From NCBI GenBank assembly GCA_000985875.1, contig CCRI01000008.1:216546-280545 (forward strand): a stretch of DNA of 64,000 nucleotides. Reading direction: 5' to 3'. A program made the translations under genes and the position numbers. The notes below the pieces were generated by a model, which worked only from the letters and a program-made list of their open reading frames with translations, was not told the DNA's origin and ran no database searches. Positions within the stretch are counted from its first letter, which is position 1; every line of letters starts with the position of its first letter. Of the stretch, positions 53,782 through 60,579 are shown piece after piece. Source of the stretch: Neorhizobium galegae bv. officinalis (GTDB lineage Bacteria; Pseudomonadota; Alphaproteobacteria; Rhizobiales; Rhizobiaceae).

Positions 53782-55385
53782 GCAGACCGGTACCAACCGG
53801 CGACGATCTCGACAGGATGGGCGCCAAGGGGGAGAACCATCTCGAAAAGCTCTGTCTGGACGCAGGCCTAAAGTTCAGCAAGGTTCAGCCCGACAAGACC
53901 GGGAAGGACTACATCGTCGAGTTCGACTTGGAGCCGCCGGGCCACACGCCTTTGGACAGGCGTCCGCCGCCGCTCCAAATCGTGGTCCAGGTAAAGACAA
54001 TCTTGGCAAAAAACGAAAGCGCCAAAGTGTCTTTGTCGGTAGCCGAGCGCCTGGCTAAAGACACCCGTCCGGCGATTATTTTGATTTTCAAGATCGACGA
54101 GAACTTCGACATCGTGGATTTATTCTTCGTTCATCTCGTCGATTCACCTCTGGCGACGATCCTCCATGCGCTCAGAAGGGCGTCGCTGAAACAGAGCCCT
54201 CGCCTAAACCACATGTCCGTCTCTTTTCGAACGAAGAGGGCGTTGCGTGTCGAAAACAACTGGCCGGCCTTTAGGACGGCAATCTCTAAAATTCCGGGAA
54301 GCGGAATGCTTGAGTACGCCGGGAACAAGGCCCGACAGCTCGACGAGCTAGGTTTTCCCCCGCAACGACATCTGATGAAGTTCGACTTGTCGTCCATCGA
54401 CAGCGACGCATTGGCGGACGGCTTTCTCGCCCTTGCGCCGATCGACGTCGAAAATCTCGTTGTGGCCGAACGTCGATTCAACATCGACATACCTATTGAA
54501 GGCCCTCGGTCTGCTCGTCTGATAGTCGAGCCGGCTACACATGCTATTGGAAAAATTGTCATCGACGACAATGGATCCCTACGGGTCGAGGCGGACGCGG
54601 AATACACGTTCGCAACCAGCGATGTCCTTGGAGAAGGTCGATACGCCATCTCTGCACGGACGAAGTACGGTCGAGTCGTGATCAAAAAGGATAAATGGAG
54701 CTTCGTGCAGGCCCCCGAATTCAGCCAGGTAAGCCCGCATCCGCTGGAGGACTGGAAAAACTTCCTGAAGCTCGCAGTAATTTTTGGAGGAGGACAGTTC
54801 CGTTTCAACCTGCATCGAGAAGGCATCGAAGACGCCGCGGGGTTTAATGTCGTTGATCCCGGCGCGGGTTTCGACGTCACGGTCGAACGGCGACTTATTG
54901 AACGCTTGAAGATGGTTGAGACAGTTCTTCAGGCTGCTGGCGCGATGCACGCGACGCTATCGCTCGACGACATCCTCGGAGACGTACACGTTTTCAGAAT
55001 TCTTTCGAGAACTCTGACTAAGGTGTCTGCCAGTTTCGAAGCGACAGATATTGATACGAGAGCCCCATCCTTGCTGGAGGAGCAAGGCGGCTTCTTCTCA
55101 GCCGTGGAAGTTCTTCCGAGGTTGTGGGTAGGTCTTCTGGTGCCGGTATCGCTATCGTCCGCCCTAAGCGGAAACGAGACTAAATGGACCGCGACCCAGA
55201 CCCGGAAGGCGGTGGCGGAGGTTCTGGACATCGGCGACCTCGAGGCGTCGTTCGATCGATTCTATGAGCGTTTCTACGAACTGCTGGGCATTCGGGTCGC
55301 GCTTGTGCAACGACCGGGTGAGTTCGACGCCAAGGTGACCGCTCTGATCGACTCGCGTGATAATGTCGCTAGTGCCGTTGAGTAG
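53778..55385 (+). CDS. CBASS-linked protein with nuclease-like N-terminal domain
   Basis: A 535-residue protein I cannot assign to a named CBASS gene. Residues ~10-140 resemble a DUF4365-like restriction-endonuclease fold: Glu19 in MGAKGENHLEK, Asp44 in TGKDYIVEF, and Gln71-x-Lys73 in IVVQVKTI, followed by ERLAKDTRPAIILIFKI. Residues ~190-520 are a large domain of no recognised family, with beta-rich VRVEADAEYTF-like stretches. It is translationally coupled to cap3 (ATGA), so it should be made with the system. Base composition is more AT-rich than the backbone genes. It may be a second effector or an accessory specificity factor. Confidence 0.72.
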   Translation: MSRPVPTGDDLDRMGAKGENHLEKLCLDAGLKFSKVQPDKTGKDYIVEFDLEPPGHTPLDRRPPPLQIVVQVKTILAKNESAKVSLSVAERLAKDTRPAIILIFKIDENFDIVDLFFVHLVDSPLATILHALRRASLKQSPRLNHMSVSFRTKRALRVENNWPAFRTAISKIPGSGMLEYAGNKARQLDELGFPPQRHLMKFDLSSIDSDALADGFLALAPIDVENLVVAERRFNIDIPIEGPRSARLIVEPATHAIGKIVIDDNGSLRVEADAEYTFATSDVLGEGRYAISARTKYGRVVIKKDKWSFVQAPEFSQVSPHPLEDWKNFLKLAVIFGGGQFRFNLHREGIEDAAGFNVVDPGAGFDVTVERRLIERLKMVETVLQAAGAMHATLSLDDILGDVHVFRILSRTLTKVSASFEATDIDTRAPSLLEEQGGFFSAVEVLPRLWVGLLVPVSLSSALSGNETKWTATQTRKAVAEVLDIGDLEASFDRFYERFYELLGIRVALVQRPGEFDAKVTALIDSRDNVASAVE

Positions 55386-55513
55386 GTGTGGAAGACCCGT
55401 CTGCCCTCAACCAAGATTCGCTCCATCAGAGCGCCGAGCGATTTCAACTTTTAGGCGCTCTTGTAACTCCTCTTTCAAAATTATTTGTCAAGAGAGCCCC
55501 AAGGGGACTGATC

Positions 55514-56377
55514 ATGACAGAGATATTGAATTACCACATCCAATATGCGCTCGGCGCCAGGGGTGCGAAGAAAGCGAAAAAACGCAGGTCTGGTGGAGAC
55601 GCGAACGACAACGGTCACGCATTCGAGCAAGCGTTCACAATAAACGCTATCCTTTTGGAGATGTGCTCGAGCCTGTTGGACCGACATACGGGCCACCAAG
55701 TTCGGTTCAAATCTCAGCCGCTGGGATTCGTCGACGACCTGGTGATCATTCGGAATTCTAACGTCTCTGACTATTTCGAATTGAAGAGCGGAAGTTCGCA
55801 GCGCTGCACCACGACGCTGAAATACAACATTGCTCGCCAGCAGCAGGTCCTCATCAAGAACCGGCTCGATGGTCGAATAAACCTCATCCTACACAAGACC
55901 CTTGCGGACGACGTCGAGATACAGAAAAGGGCTACTGGTGTTCCGATATACATTATCGGGTTCGAAGAGAATCGCTTCCTGGACTATGAGCTCGTTATGG
56001 CTGCTCTTCCGGACTTGGTTGACGCATACCGTCTGCTCACGCTTCGTATCCTACTGAATGGTGCGTGGTACAACCTCGATCGCAACGCGACCATCGACGA
56101 AATAAATGCAGAATGGCGATACTTGGCCATAAACCCCATTCGTTCGACGAATCCCATCGGCGTGAGCCAGCGGCTGCGGTCGTATTTTAGAGCCGTTGGC
56201 ATCGTCCTGAAGGAGGAAAGGGACGTCGTACGGTATCAAATTGGTGGTTTGGGAGGGCTGTTCCACTTCCAAGTGGGCTCCGACAAGTGGAAAGATTTCG
56301 AACAATTCTTGCTCAATGCGTGGCCAACGGATTCGATGGCCGTGCATGAAATAATCGAGGAGTTTAATCATGGCTAA
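55514..56377 (+). CDS. CBASS-linked PD-(D/E)xK nuclease-like protein
   Basis: A 287-residue protein with a classic PD-(D/E)xK layout near its N-terminus: Glu38 in GHAFEQAFTINAILLEM, Asp74/Asp75 in GFVDDLVIIRN, and Glu89-x-Lys91 in YFELKSGSS. The remainder (~110-287) is helical with a winged-helix-like end (RLRSYFRAVGIVLKEERDVV). AAGGGG at 55501-55506 supports the ATG at 55514; an in-frame GTG at 55388, 2 bp after the previous stop, would add 42 residues and give tight coupling. It overlaps the following gene by 8 bp. It has visibly lower GC than the flanks. No exact family was recognised. Confidence 0.72.
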   Translation: MTEILNYHIQYALGARGAKKAKKRRSGGDANDNGHAFEQAFTINAILLEMCSSLLDRHTGHQVRFKSQPLGFVDDLVIIRNSNVSDYFELKSGSSQRCTTTLKYNIARQQQVLIKNRLDGRINLILHKTLADDVEIQKRATGVPIYIIGFEENRFLDYELVMAALPDLVDAYRLLTLRILLNGAWYNLDRNATIDEINAEWRYLAINPIRSTNPIGVSQRLRSYFRAVGIVLKEERDVVRYQIGGLGGLFHFQVGSDKWKDFEQFLLNAWPTDSMAVHEIIEEFNHG

Positions 56378-56801
56378 TGGACGAGCGCCGAAGCTCTCGA
56401 TGCAGCAGGGCGAGCCATTGATGTTCTCTCGCCTTCACCTCGGTCCCGCAGCCGCATTGGTGTTTGAAAATCGGGATGGAGAACTGATCGACGAGTGGCT
56501 GGACGGAGACGATCGAGCCGACTACGACCATCTCGCGCTGATGTGCTACTGGCTGGATGAGAAGATCATCCGGGCGCCGGGCCCCGTTCGAATAGCTCAG
56601 ACGTATAAGGAATACGAAGACGAGCCGGGTGAGAAGATTTCAGACCTGGTTGTCGTCCGTGGAGAGGCCACTCGAGCTGAACCGCTCGCTGCAATGATTT
56701 CCAGAGCCGTGGCGGTCACTGGTGTTCAACATGTCGACGCTTCTAAAGAGAGGGATCGGCTCCTACTTCTCCGGCGAGGTGGAGCAGGAATTCCACACTA
56801 A
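56370..56801 (+). CDS. last gene of the CBASS run, unknown function
   Basis: A 143-residue protein without a recognised domain. Its N-terminal half (FSRLHLGPAAALVFENRDGE, YDHLALMCYWLDEKII) and the acidic middle segment are soluble in character, with no transmembrane helix or signal peptide. It starts 8 bp inside the upstream nuclease-like gene and should be co-translated with it, suggesting the two act as a pair (for example effector and partner or immunity factor). No promoter lies between it and cap4. Confidence 0.65.
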   Translation: MANGRAPKLSMQQGEPLMFSRLHLGPAAALVFENRDGELIDEWLDGDDRADYDHLALMCYWLDEKIIRAPGPVRIAQTYKEYEDEPGEKISDLVVVRGEATRAEPLAAMISRAVAVTGVQHVDASKERDRLLLLRRGGAGIPH

Positions 56802-56967
56802 AGGCCTGCGGGTTGCACTGCATGGCCGACTGTCTGCTTGAACCCCATGTGGACTACGCACGTGGTAGGGTCGGCTAGCGTCGCCGCCGTGGTTGCAAGA
56901 TGCCTAAGCGCTTTTCGGTAGAAACGCGCCTGAAATGCCTTGTCGAACCGAGGTTCAGGCAGGGAAA

Positions 56968-56993
56968 GGAACCAAAATCGCGCAGTTGCCGTT
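56968..56993 (+). promoter_or_regulatory. EcfG (RpoE2) promoter upstream of the BA14K-like gene
   Basis: GGAAC at 56968-56972, 17-nt spacer, CGTT at 56990-56993, ending 29 bp before the ATG at 57023. It is the third exact EcfG consensus in the window and the only one in the accessory part. Confidence 0.78.
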
Positions 56994-57022
56994 CCTCATG
57001 CGAATAGAAGATCGGTTCTCAG

Positions 57023-57331
57023 ATGCGCAAGATCGCCAAACTCGCCTCCGTCGTCGTTTTCAGCAGTATGTCCCTCGCCTCGTCGCTGGTGCCTGCCAAC
57101 GCGTTTAGGCTACCGGCGCCTCCCGCAGATCAGGAAGCTGTAAGTCCACAAGCAGCGTCCGCCTATGCTGAGGACCGGCAAGGTGCGGCGGCAGGGAGCT
57201 CGACGCTGCTATCGCCCGGCGAAATCAGACACATCACGTGGTGCGCAGCCAGATACCAGCTAGCATATGACCCCATCAACGATACCTACCTCCAAGGTGG
57301 TGTTCGTTCGAAATGTCTCTCTCCTAGATAA
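57023..57331 (+). CDS. BA14K-family secreted protein
   Basis: A 102-residue exported protein. A Sec signal peptide spans residues 1-~26 (KLASVVVFSSMSLASSLVPANA). After a low-complexity linker, the C-terminal ~35 residues match the BA14K motif (HITWCAARYQLAYDPINDTY, ending KCLSP) with the cysteine pair. BA14K proteins of Brucella and rhizobia are small immunoreactive or lectin-like envelope proteins of unsettled function. An EcfG promoter directly upstream implies stress induction. Confidence 0.8.
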   Translation: MRKIAKLASVVVFSSMSLASSLVPANAFRLPAPPADQEAVSPQAASAYAEDRQGAAAGSSTLLSPGEIRHITWCAARYQLAYDPINDTYLQGGVRSKCLSPR

Positions 57332-57693
57332 ATCTAAAGCAGGTCCTTTAGGGCGATCAGTCAAGCGCCACCTTCCTTGCGTTGCAGACGCCCAGATACG
57401 TTTCTCGCTTCGGCCAGGGACTTCCGGACGAACCCGAGAACCAGGTCGTGCCTGATTACTTCACCGGTCACGCAGTCCAGGAGTTCCAGGCGGGTCGCCT
57501 CCTATTCGGCCTGCACGGAAAGATCTCGGCGGCGGAATGCTTGCGTCCGGAGTGAGCCGAATACAGGGCTCGCGGCGTCTGAACACCGAGCCCGGTCCCC
57601 GTGACCCAGGAGGTCGCGAGTCCTCCATTGCTTGCCACCCGTGTAGTGCCCTATCGTGCTGCCTGCTCGGGACAACACGCTCAAGGGGCCGCC
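57332..57693. other. 362-bp gap between the BA14K-like and next secreted-protein genes
   Basis: Apart from the coding-like frame at 57352-57555, this stretch shows no convincing promoter, terminator or repeat. AAGGGG at 57683-57688 is the ribosome site of the following gene. Confidence 0.4.
57352..57555 (+). other. short coding-like frame, possible gene remnant or unannotated small gene
   Basis: Between a stop at 57349-57351 and TGA at 57553-57555 runs a 67-codon open frame with strongly G/C third positions and protein-like composition (PDEPENQVVPDYFTGHAVQE, AGRLLFGLHGKISAAECLRP). There is no ATG; TTG at 57382 is the only plausible start and lacks a good ribosome site. It may be the 3' end of a decayed gene. 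No family was recognised. Confidence 0.3.
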
Positions 57694-58173
57694 GTGTACC
57701 GCTTCGCCGTCATATTCTTCGTCTCCTTGTTCGCCACGATCGCAGATGCCGCGGACTTCAGATCATATGGTAACGGTCGCTTCGGCTACGTGGTGGACCT
57801 GCCGGCGGACTTCAAAACGGTTCTCATCCCGGAGAATGGCGACGGGATAGGTCTCGAAAGCGCGGACGGGTCGGCGAAGCTGTCGGTATGGGGGAACTAC
57901 CTTACTGAAGGCGGCTTCAGCCAGGAGAGCGCCCAGCGGCGAAAGTTCGTGGAGGATGACGGCTGGAAATTCACTTACGAAAAACGGGGAGCTTCCTGGG
58001 CGAGCTTCTCGGGCACCAGGCGCAACCATATCATCTACATGCGTCAGATCGCACTCTGCGACGATGCAATGGGAAACTTTACGATCGAATATCCGTCCGC
58101 GCAGCAGAAACGGTTCGGACCGCTGATCGAACGGATGGTGAAGTCGCTCAGGGCGCCGAAGCACTGCGATTGA
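57694..58173 (+). CDS. secreted hypothetical protein
   Basis: A 159-residue exported protein. GTG at 57694, preceded by AAGGGG with 5-nt spacing, gives a clean Sec signal (YRFAVIFFVSLFATIADAAD). The mature part begins RSYGNGRFGYVVDLPADF, a pattern seen in small periplasmic rhizobial proteins, and has KFVEDDGWKFTYEKRG. Two cysteines (ALCDDAM and the terminal KHCD) could form a disulfide. No function is known. Its 3' end overlaps the RNase H gene on the other strand by 26 bp. Confidence 0.7.
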   Translation: MYRFAVIFFVSLFATIADAADFRSYGNGRFGYVVDLPADFKTVLIPENGDGIGLESADGSAKLSVWGNYLTEGGFSQESAQRRKFVEDDGWKFTYEKRGASWASFSGTRRNHIIYMRQIALCDDAMGNFTIEYPSAQQKRFGPLIERMVKSLRAPKHCD

Positions 58174-58657
58174 TGTTGCGCTGCAGGATCGATGCCATGT
58201 GAGCTGCTTCCCGGGCCAGGAGGTCAGCACGATCGTGGCCAGCAATGCCGGAGTGCCCCTTGCACAGCTCGATCGAAACGAGCGGGTTTCGCTCCCGCAA
58301 TGCGTCTAGCTGCTGCCAGAGCACCGCGTCCCGGATCTGGCGCCGTCGCGATCGTTGGTTAGGATTGACGCGGCGCCATCCGTTGTTTCGCCAGATGGCA
58401 AGCCAGCGGTGCCATCCTTCGACAACATGAGCAGAATCAGTCTGCAGGATGGCGTTCCGGCTCTGCGTGTCTGACTCCAACCAAAGCAGGGCCTTCACCA
58501 CCGCGATGACTTCCAACGAGTTGTTGGTTTCACCCGCTTCCGATCCCGAGGCTGCGTGGATCTGCCGATCGTCTTCCAGGACAACCAAAGCCCACCCTCC
58601 CGCGCGAGCGCTGGCGTCGTAAGATCCGTCGGCGAAGATCACAACTGAGGCTGCCAT
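58148..58657 (-). CDS. RNase HI-family protein
   Basis: A 169-residue RNase H-fold nuclease. Active-site acids are present in order: Asp in VIFADGSYDAS, Glu in NNSLEVIAVVKAL, Asp in LQTDSAHVVEGW, and Asp in GIAGHDRADLLAREA. The basic segment GWRRVNPNQRSRRRQIRDA matches the substrate-handle region of RNase HI. It would degrade the RNA of RNA-DNA hybrids. Organisms of this type usually have another chromosomal rnhA, so this is probably an accessory copy in a defence-associated region. ATG at 58657 is chosen; the frame is open 21 codons further. Confidence 0.85.
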   Translation of the reverse strand: MAASVVIFADGSYDASARAGGWALVVLEDDRQIHAASGSEAGETNNSLEVIAVVKALLWLESDTQSRNAILQTDSAHVVEGWHRWLAIWRNNGWRRVNPNQRSRRRQIRDAVLWQQLDALRERNPLVSIELCKGHSGIAGHDRADLLAREAAHMASILQRNINRSASAP

Positions 58658-58794
58658 GGAACATTTCTTAGTCGCTTCCGAGTGGTCTCGTAAAGGATCG
58701 AGGATCACACGCCGCAGCAATCACCGGGTTAATCCAAGTCGTATATCCGAGATCGGTCGATCCTTTGACGTTTGCCATTACGATCCGGATTCGA

Positions 58795-59586
58795 TCAACC
58801 TCGGACAGGCACCCAGATCGCGGACTCCCCGCCCCCATAGGCCTTCGCCTTTCCATCCAGGGCGCAGGCACCGACCCAAGCGCAAACGACGGCGTCCAAC
58901 GCGTCCTCGAATGCCTTCATCTGGTATCCCCGTGCGTCGAACGAAGGCAACGACAGCGCTGCCGTAACTCCCTGCACCTCCCCCTCCAGGTGTTGGATGA
59001 TCTCGGCCCAGACTTCCAGCAATCTCCGCCGACGCATGCCAGGGACGAGAGCTGGCCAGTATTTGCGGACCTTCGACTGCTTGTATGGGAGCCGCCGCTC
59101 GGCAGACATGAGCTCGATCAGCGCCGGATGCGGATAGACCTCAATGAGCGCCTGGCCACCGAACGCGGACAACGCCAGGGGATACCCCACCGCGTCAAAC
59201 CCGATCCGCAACTCGTCGCTCAACCTGCCGGCGCGTGCCACACTCGGCGTGTGGGTGCTGGCATGTCTGGCACCGTACGCTACCGATATCATATTGTCGG
59301 AGGCCCGACGTCCTACTATCGGGGCCGTCGACAACGGCATGTCGATGGCGACCAGGTCGACGGGGGCGCCAGACTTTGCAGACGCGGCTTTGATGATTGC
59401 CCCGGCATCCGGAACACTTCCGCGATGCCTAAGAACTGGAACGGCGGGATCGCTGGCCTCGAGAAAGGCCGCGTAGGATGCCGCTGCCTCGACGAGCCGC
59501 CAGCCACCTCCATCATCGACAATCAAAGCGAGGCCGCTCGGCTGCATCTCCGTCCATGCTGCATCTATTCCAAGCACGACCTTCAA
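58795..59586 (-). CDS. DUF429 family protein (predicted RNase H-like nuclease)
   Basis: A ~263-residue protein of the DUF429 family, predicted to have an RNase H/actin-like fold. The N-terminal strand LGIDAAW is the family's opening motif, followed by DLVAIDMPL with a second acid, the RRASDNMIS segment, EVYPHPALIEL (the EVYP motif) and YKQSKVRKYWP. Near the end KAFEDALDAVVCAWVGA carries the final acid. Activity is unproven. The start is not certain: TTG at 59586 just after AGGACG fits best; ATG at 59646 would overlap the upstream gene. Confidence 0.78.
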   Translation of the reverse strand: MKVVLGIDAAWTEMQPSGLALIVDDGGGWRLVEAAASYAAFLEASDPAVPVLRHRGSVPDAGAIIKAASAKSGAPVDLVAIDMPLSTAPIVGRRASDNMISVAYGARHASTHTPSVARAGRLSDELRIGFDAVGYPLALSAFGGQALIEVYPHPALIELMSAERRLPYKQSKVRKYWPALVPGMRRRRLLEVWAEIIQHLEGEVQGVTAALSLPSFDARGYQMKAFEDALDAVVCAWVGACALDGKAKAYGGGESAIWVPVRG

Positions 59587-59596
59587 GGGCTTCGTC

Positions 59597-59923
59597 CTAT
59601 TTGTTCGCTTGAAGATCGCTCTCGACCAGTCGCAGCGTAACCCCACTGTCTGCGACGATCCTGAGCGTCCGGATCATGTCGGCTGCTTCGAGCAGCGCCG
59701 CCCGGAGCTTCTCCTCCGGCACCATCTCGGCTCGGGTCGATACTTCCAGAAGGTCGATAATCGAATCTTGTTCGGTGCCACTTCCTGGAATCCCGACGGC
59801 GATCCGCATATCCCTGATAGTCGTGATGCTGTGGTGGAGATGCTCGCGGATCTCGGCGCGGCTCAGATGCTGAATCCGATTCGCGGCACGCAGGAGATCG
59901 GCTCCGGTGTTCATATCTGTCAT
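59597..59923 (-). CDS. small hypothetical protein
   Basis: A 108-residue soluble protein, predicted all-helical (ADLLRAANRIQHLSRAEIRE, EEKLRAALLEAADMIRTLRI). No family is recognised. It ends 10 bp before the probable start of the DUF429 gene on the same strand, so the two are likely co-transcribed. ATG at 59923 (MTDMNTGADL) is chosen; the frame is open 20 codons further to 59983. Its helical repeats recall small coiled proteins that partner enzymes, but this is only an impression. Confidence 0.55.
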   Translation of the reverse strand: MTDMNTGADLLRAANRIQHLSRAEIREHLHHSITTIRDMRIAVGIPGSGTEQDSIIDLLEVSTRAEMVPEEKLRAALLEAADMIRTLRIVADSGVTLRLVESDLQANK

Positions 59924-60213
59924 GGACGTCTCAAAGCTATGACTCAACCTTTCCAAGCTACCAACCGGTTGTTCACGAACCATTACGGAGCGAGTCTTCG
60001 CCTGGGATGCCGTCCTCGATCTCTTCCACCGTTACAAGAACCCTCGCGCAGCTAGACGTCGGTTCGTCTGTGGACCGCTTGCAGCCAGCAAGGTAGGCCG
60101 TATGGCCAAGATGTTCACCAGCATGGAAAAGGTGAACACCGCGGACCATTCAACTTCATCGCCACTATGCCGCCCCGATGCCATTCCTTGTGTTTCCGCA
60201 GTCGACCGCTCGT

Positions 60214-60576
60214 CTATTTTCTCAGGTAGCTCTTGCTTCCACTGTCGGTGATGCAGAAACGTCCGCCGCGGGGCCCGATGCAGTAGGATCCTCCCCGGCA
60301 CGGGCACTCTCCATCTGATGCCGGGCTCATGTCCGGCGCGGCTCCGCCAAGAAGCCCCAACCCGCCGCCAGCGTATGCCGTACAGGATCTCTTGCTCGCA
60401 CTCACAGATCCGTCATTGCACAAAAAAGTCTCGCCGCGACATCCGGCGATCCCGCCCTTCATTCCGCTGCAGGGCTCGTTTGCAGCTTCCGCGGCATGCC
60501 CTGACAGGGCCACGAGGACAGTGAACGCGAAGACGACTTTGACCCAGTGGCTATAATGCGGCCGCTCGAAATCCAT
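60214..60576 (-). CDS. cysteine-rich secreted hypothetical protein
   Basis: A 120-residue exported protein. The signal peptide is residues ~10-32 (VKVVFAFTVLVALSGHAAEA). The mature part has eight cysteines in two clusters: PCSGMKGGIAGCRGETFLCN with CNDGSVSASKRSC, then ECPCRGGSYCIGPRGGRFC, which suggests disulfide-stabilised modules. Similar CSGxKGG...CNDGS proteins occur scattered in proteobacterial accessory regions, with no known role. It lies directly downstream of (3 bp before) the helicase-nuclease stop reading leftward, on the same strand. Confidence 0.65.
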   Translation of the reverse strand: MDFERPHYSHWVKVVFAFTVLVALSGHAAEAANEPCSGMKGGIAGCRGETFLCNDGSVSASKRSCTAYAGGGLGLLGGAAPDMSPASDGECPCRGGSYCIGPRGGRFCITDSGSKSYLRK

Positions 60577-60579
60577 GGG

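Noticed and set aside
58656..58967. 103-residue plus-strand frame between RNase H and DUF429 genes
   Set aside because: It is Arg/Pro-rich, lacks a ribosome site and overlaps the well-supported DUF429 gene in antisense.
60032..60213. small minus-strand frame with a hydrophobic stretch downstream of the cysteine-rich gene
   Set aside because: Its upstream part overlaps the cysteine-rich gene in another frame and no ribosome site was seen before the internal ATG; too weak to call.
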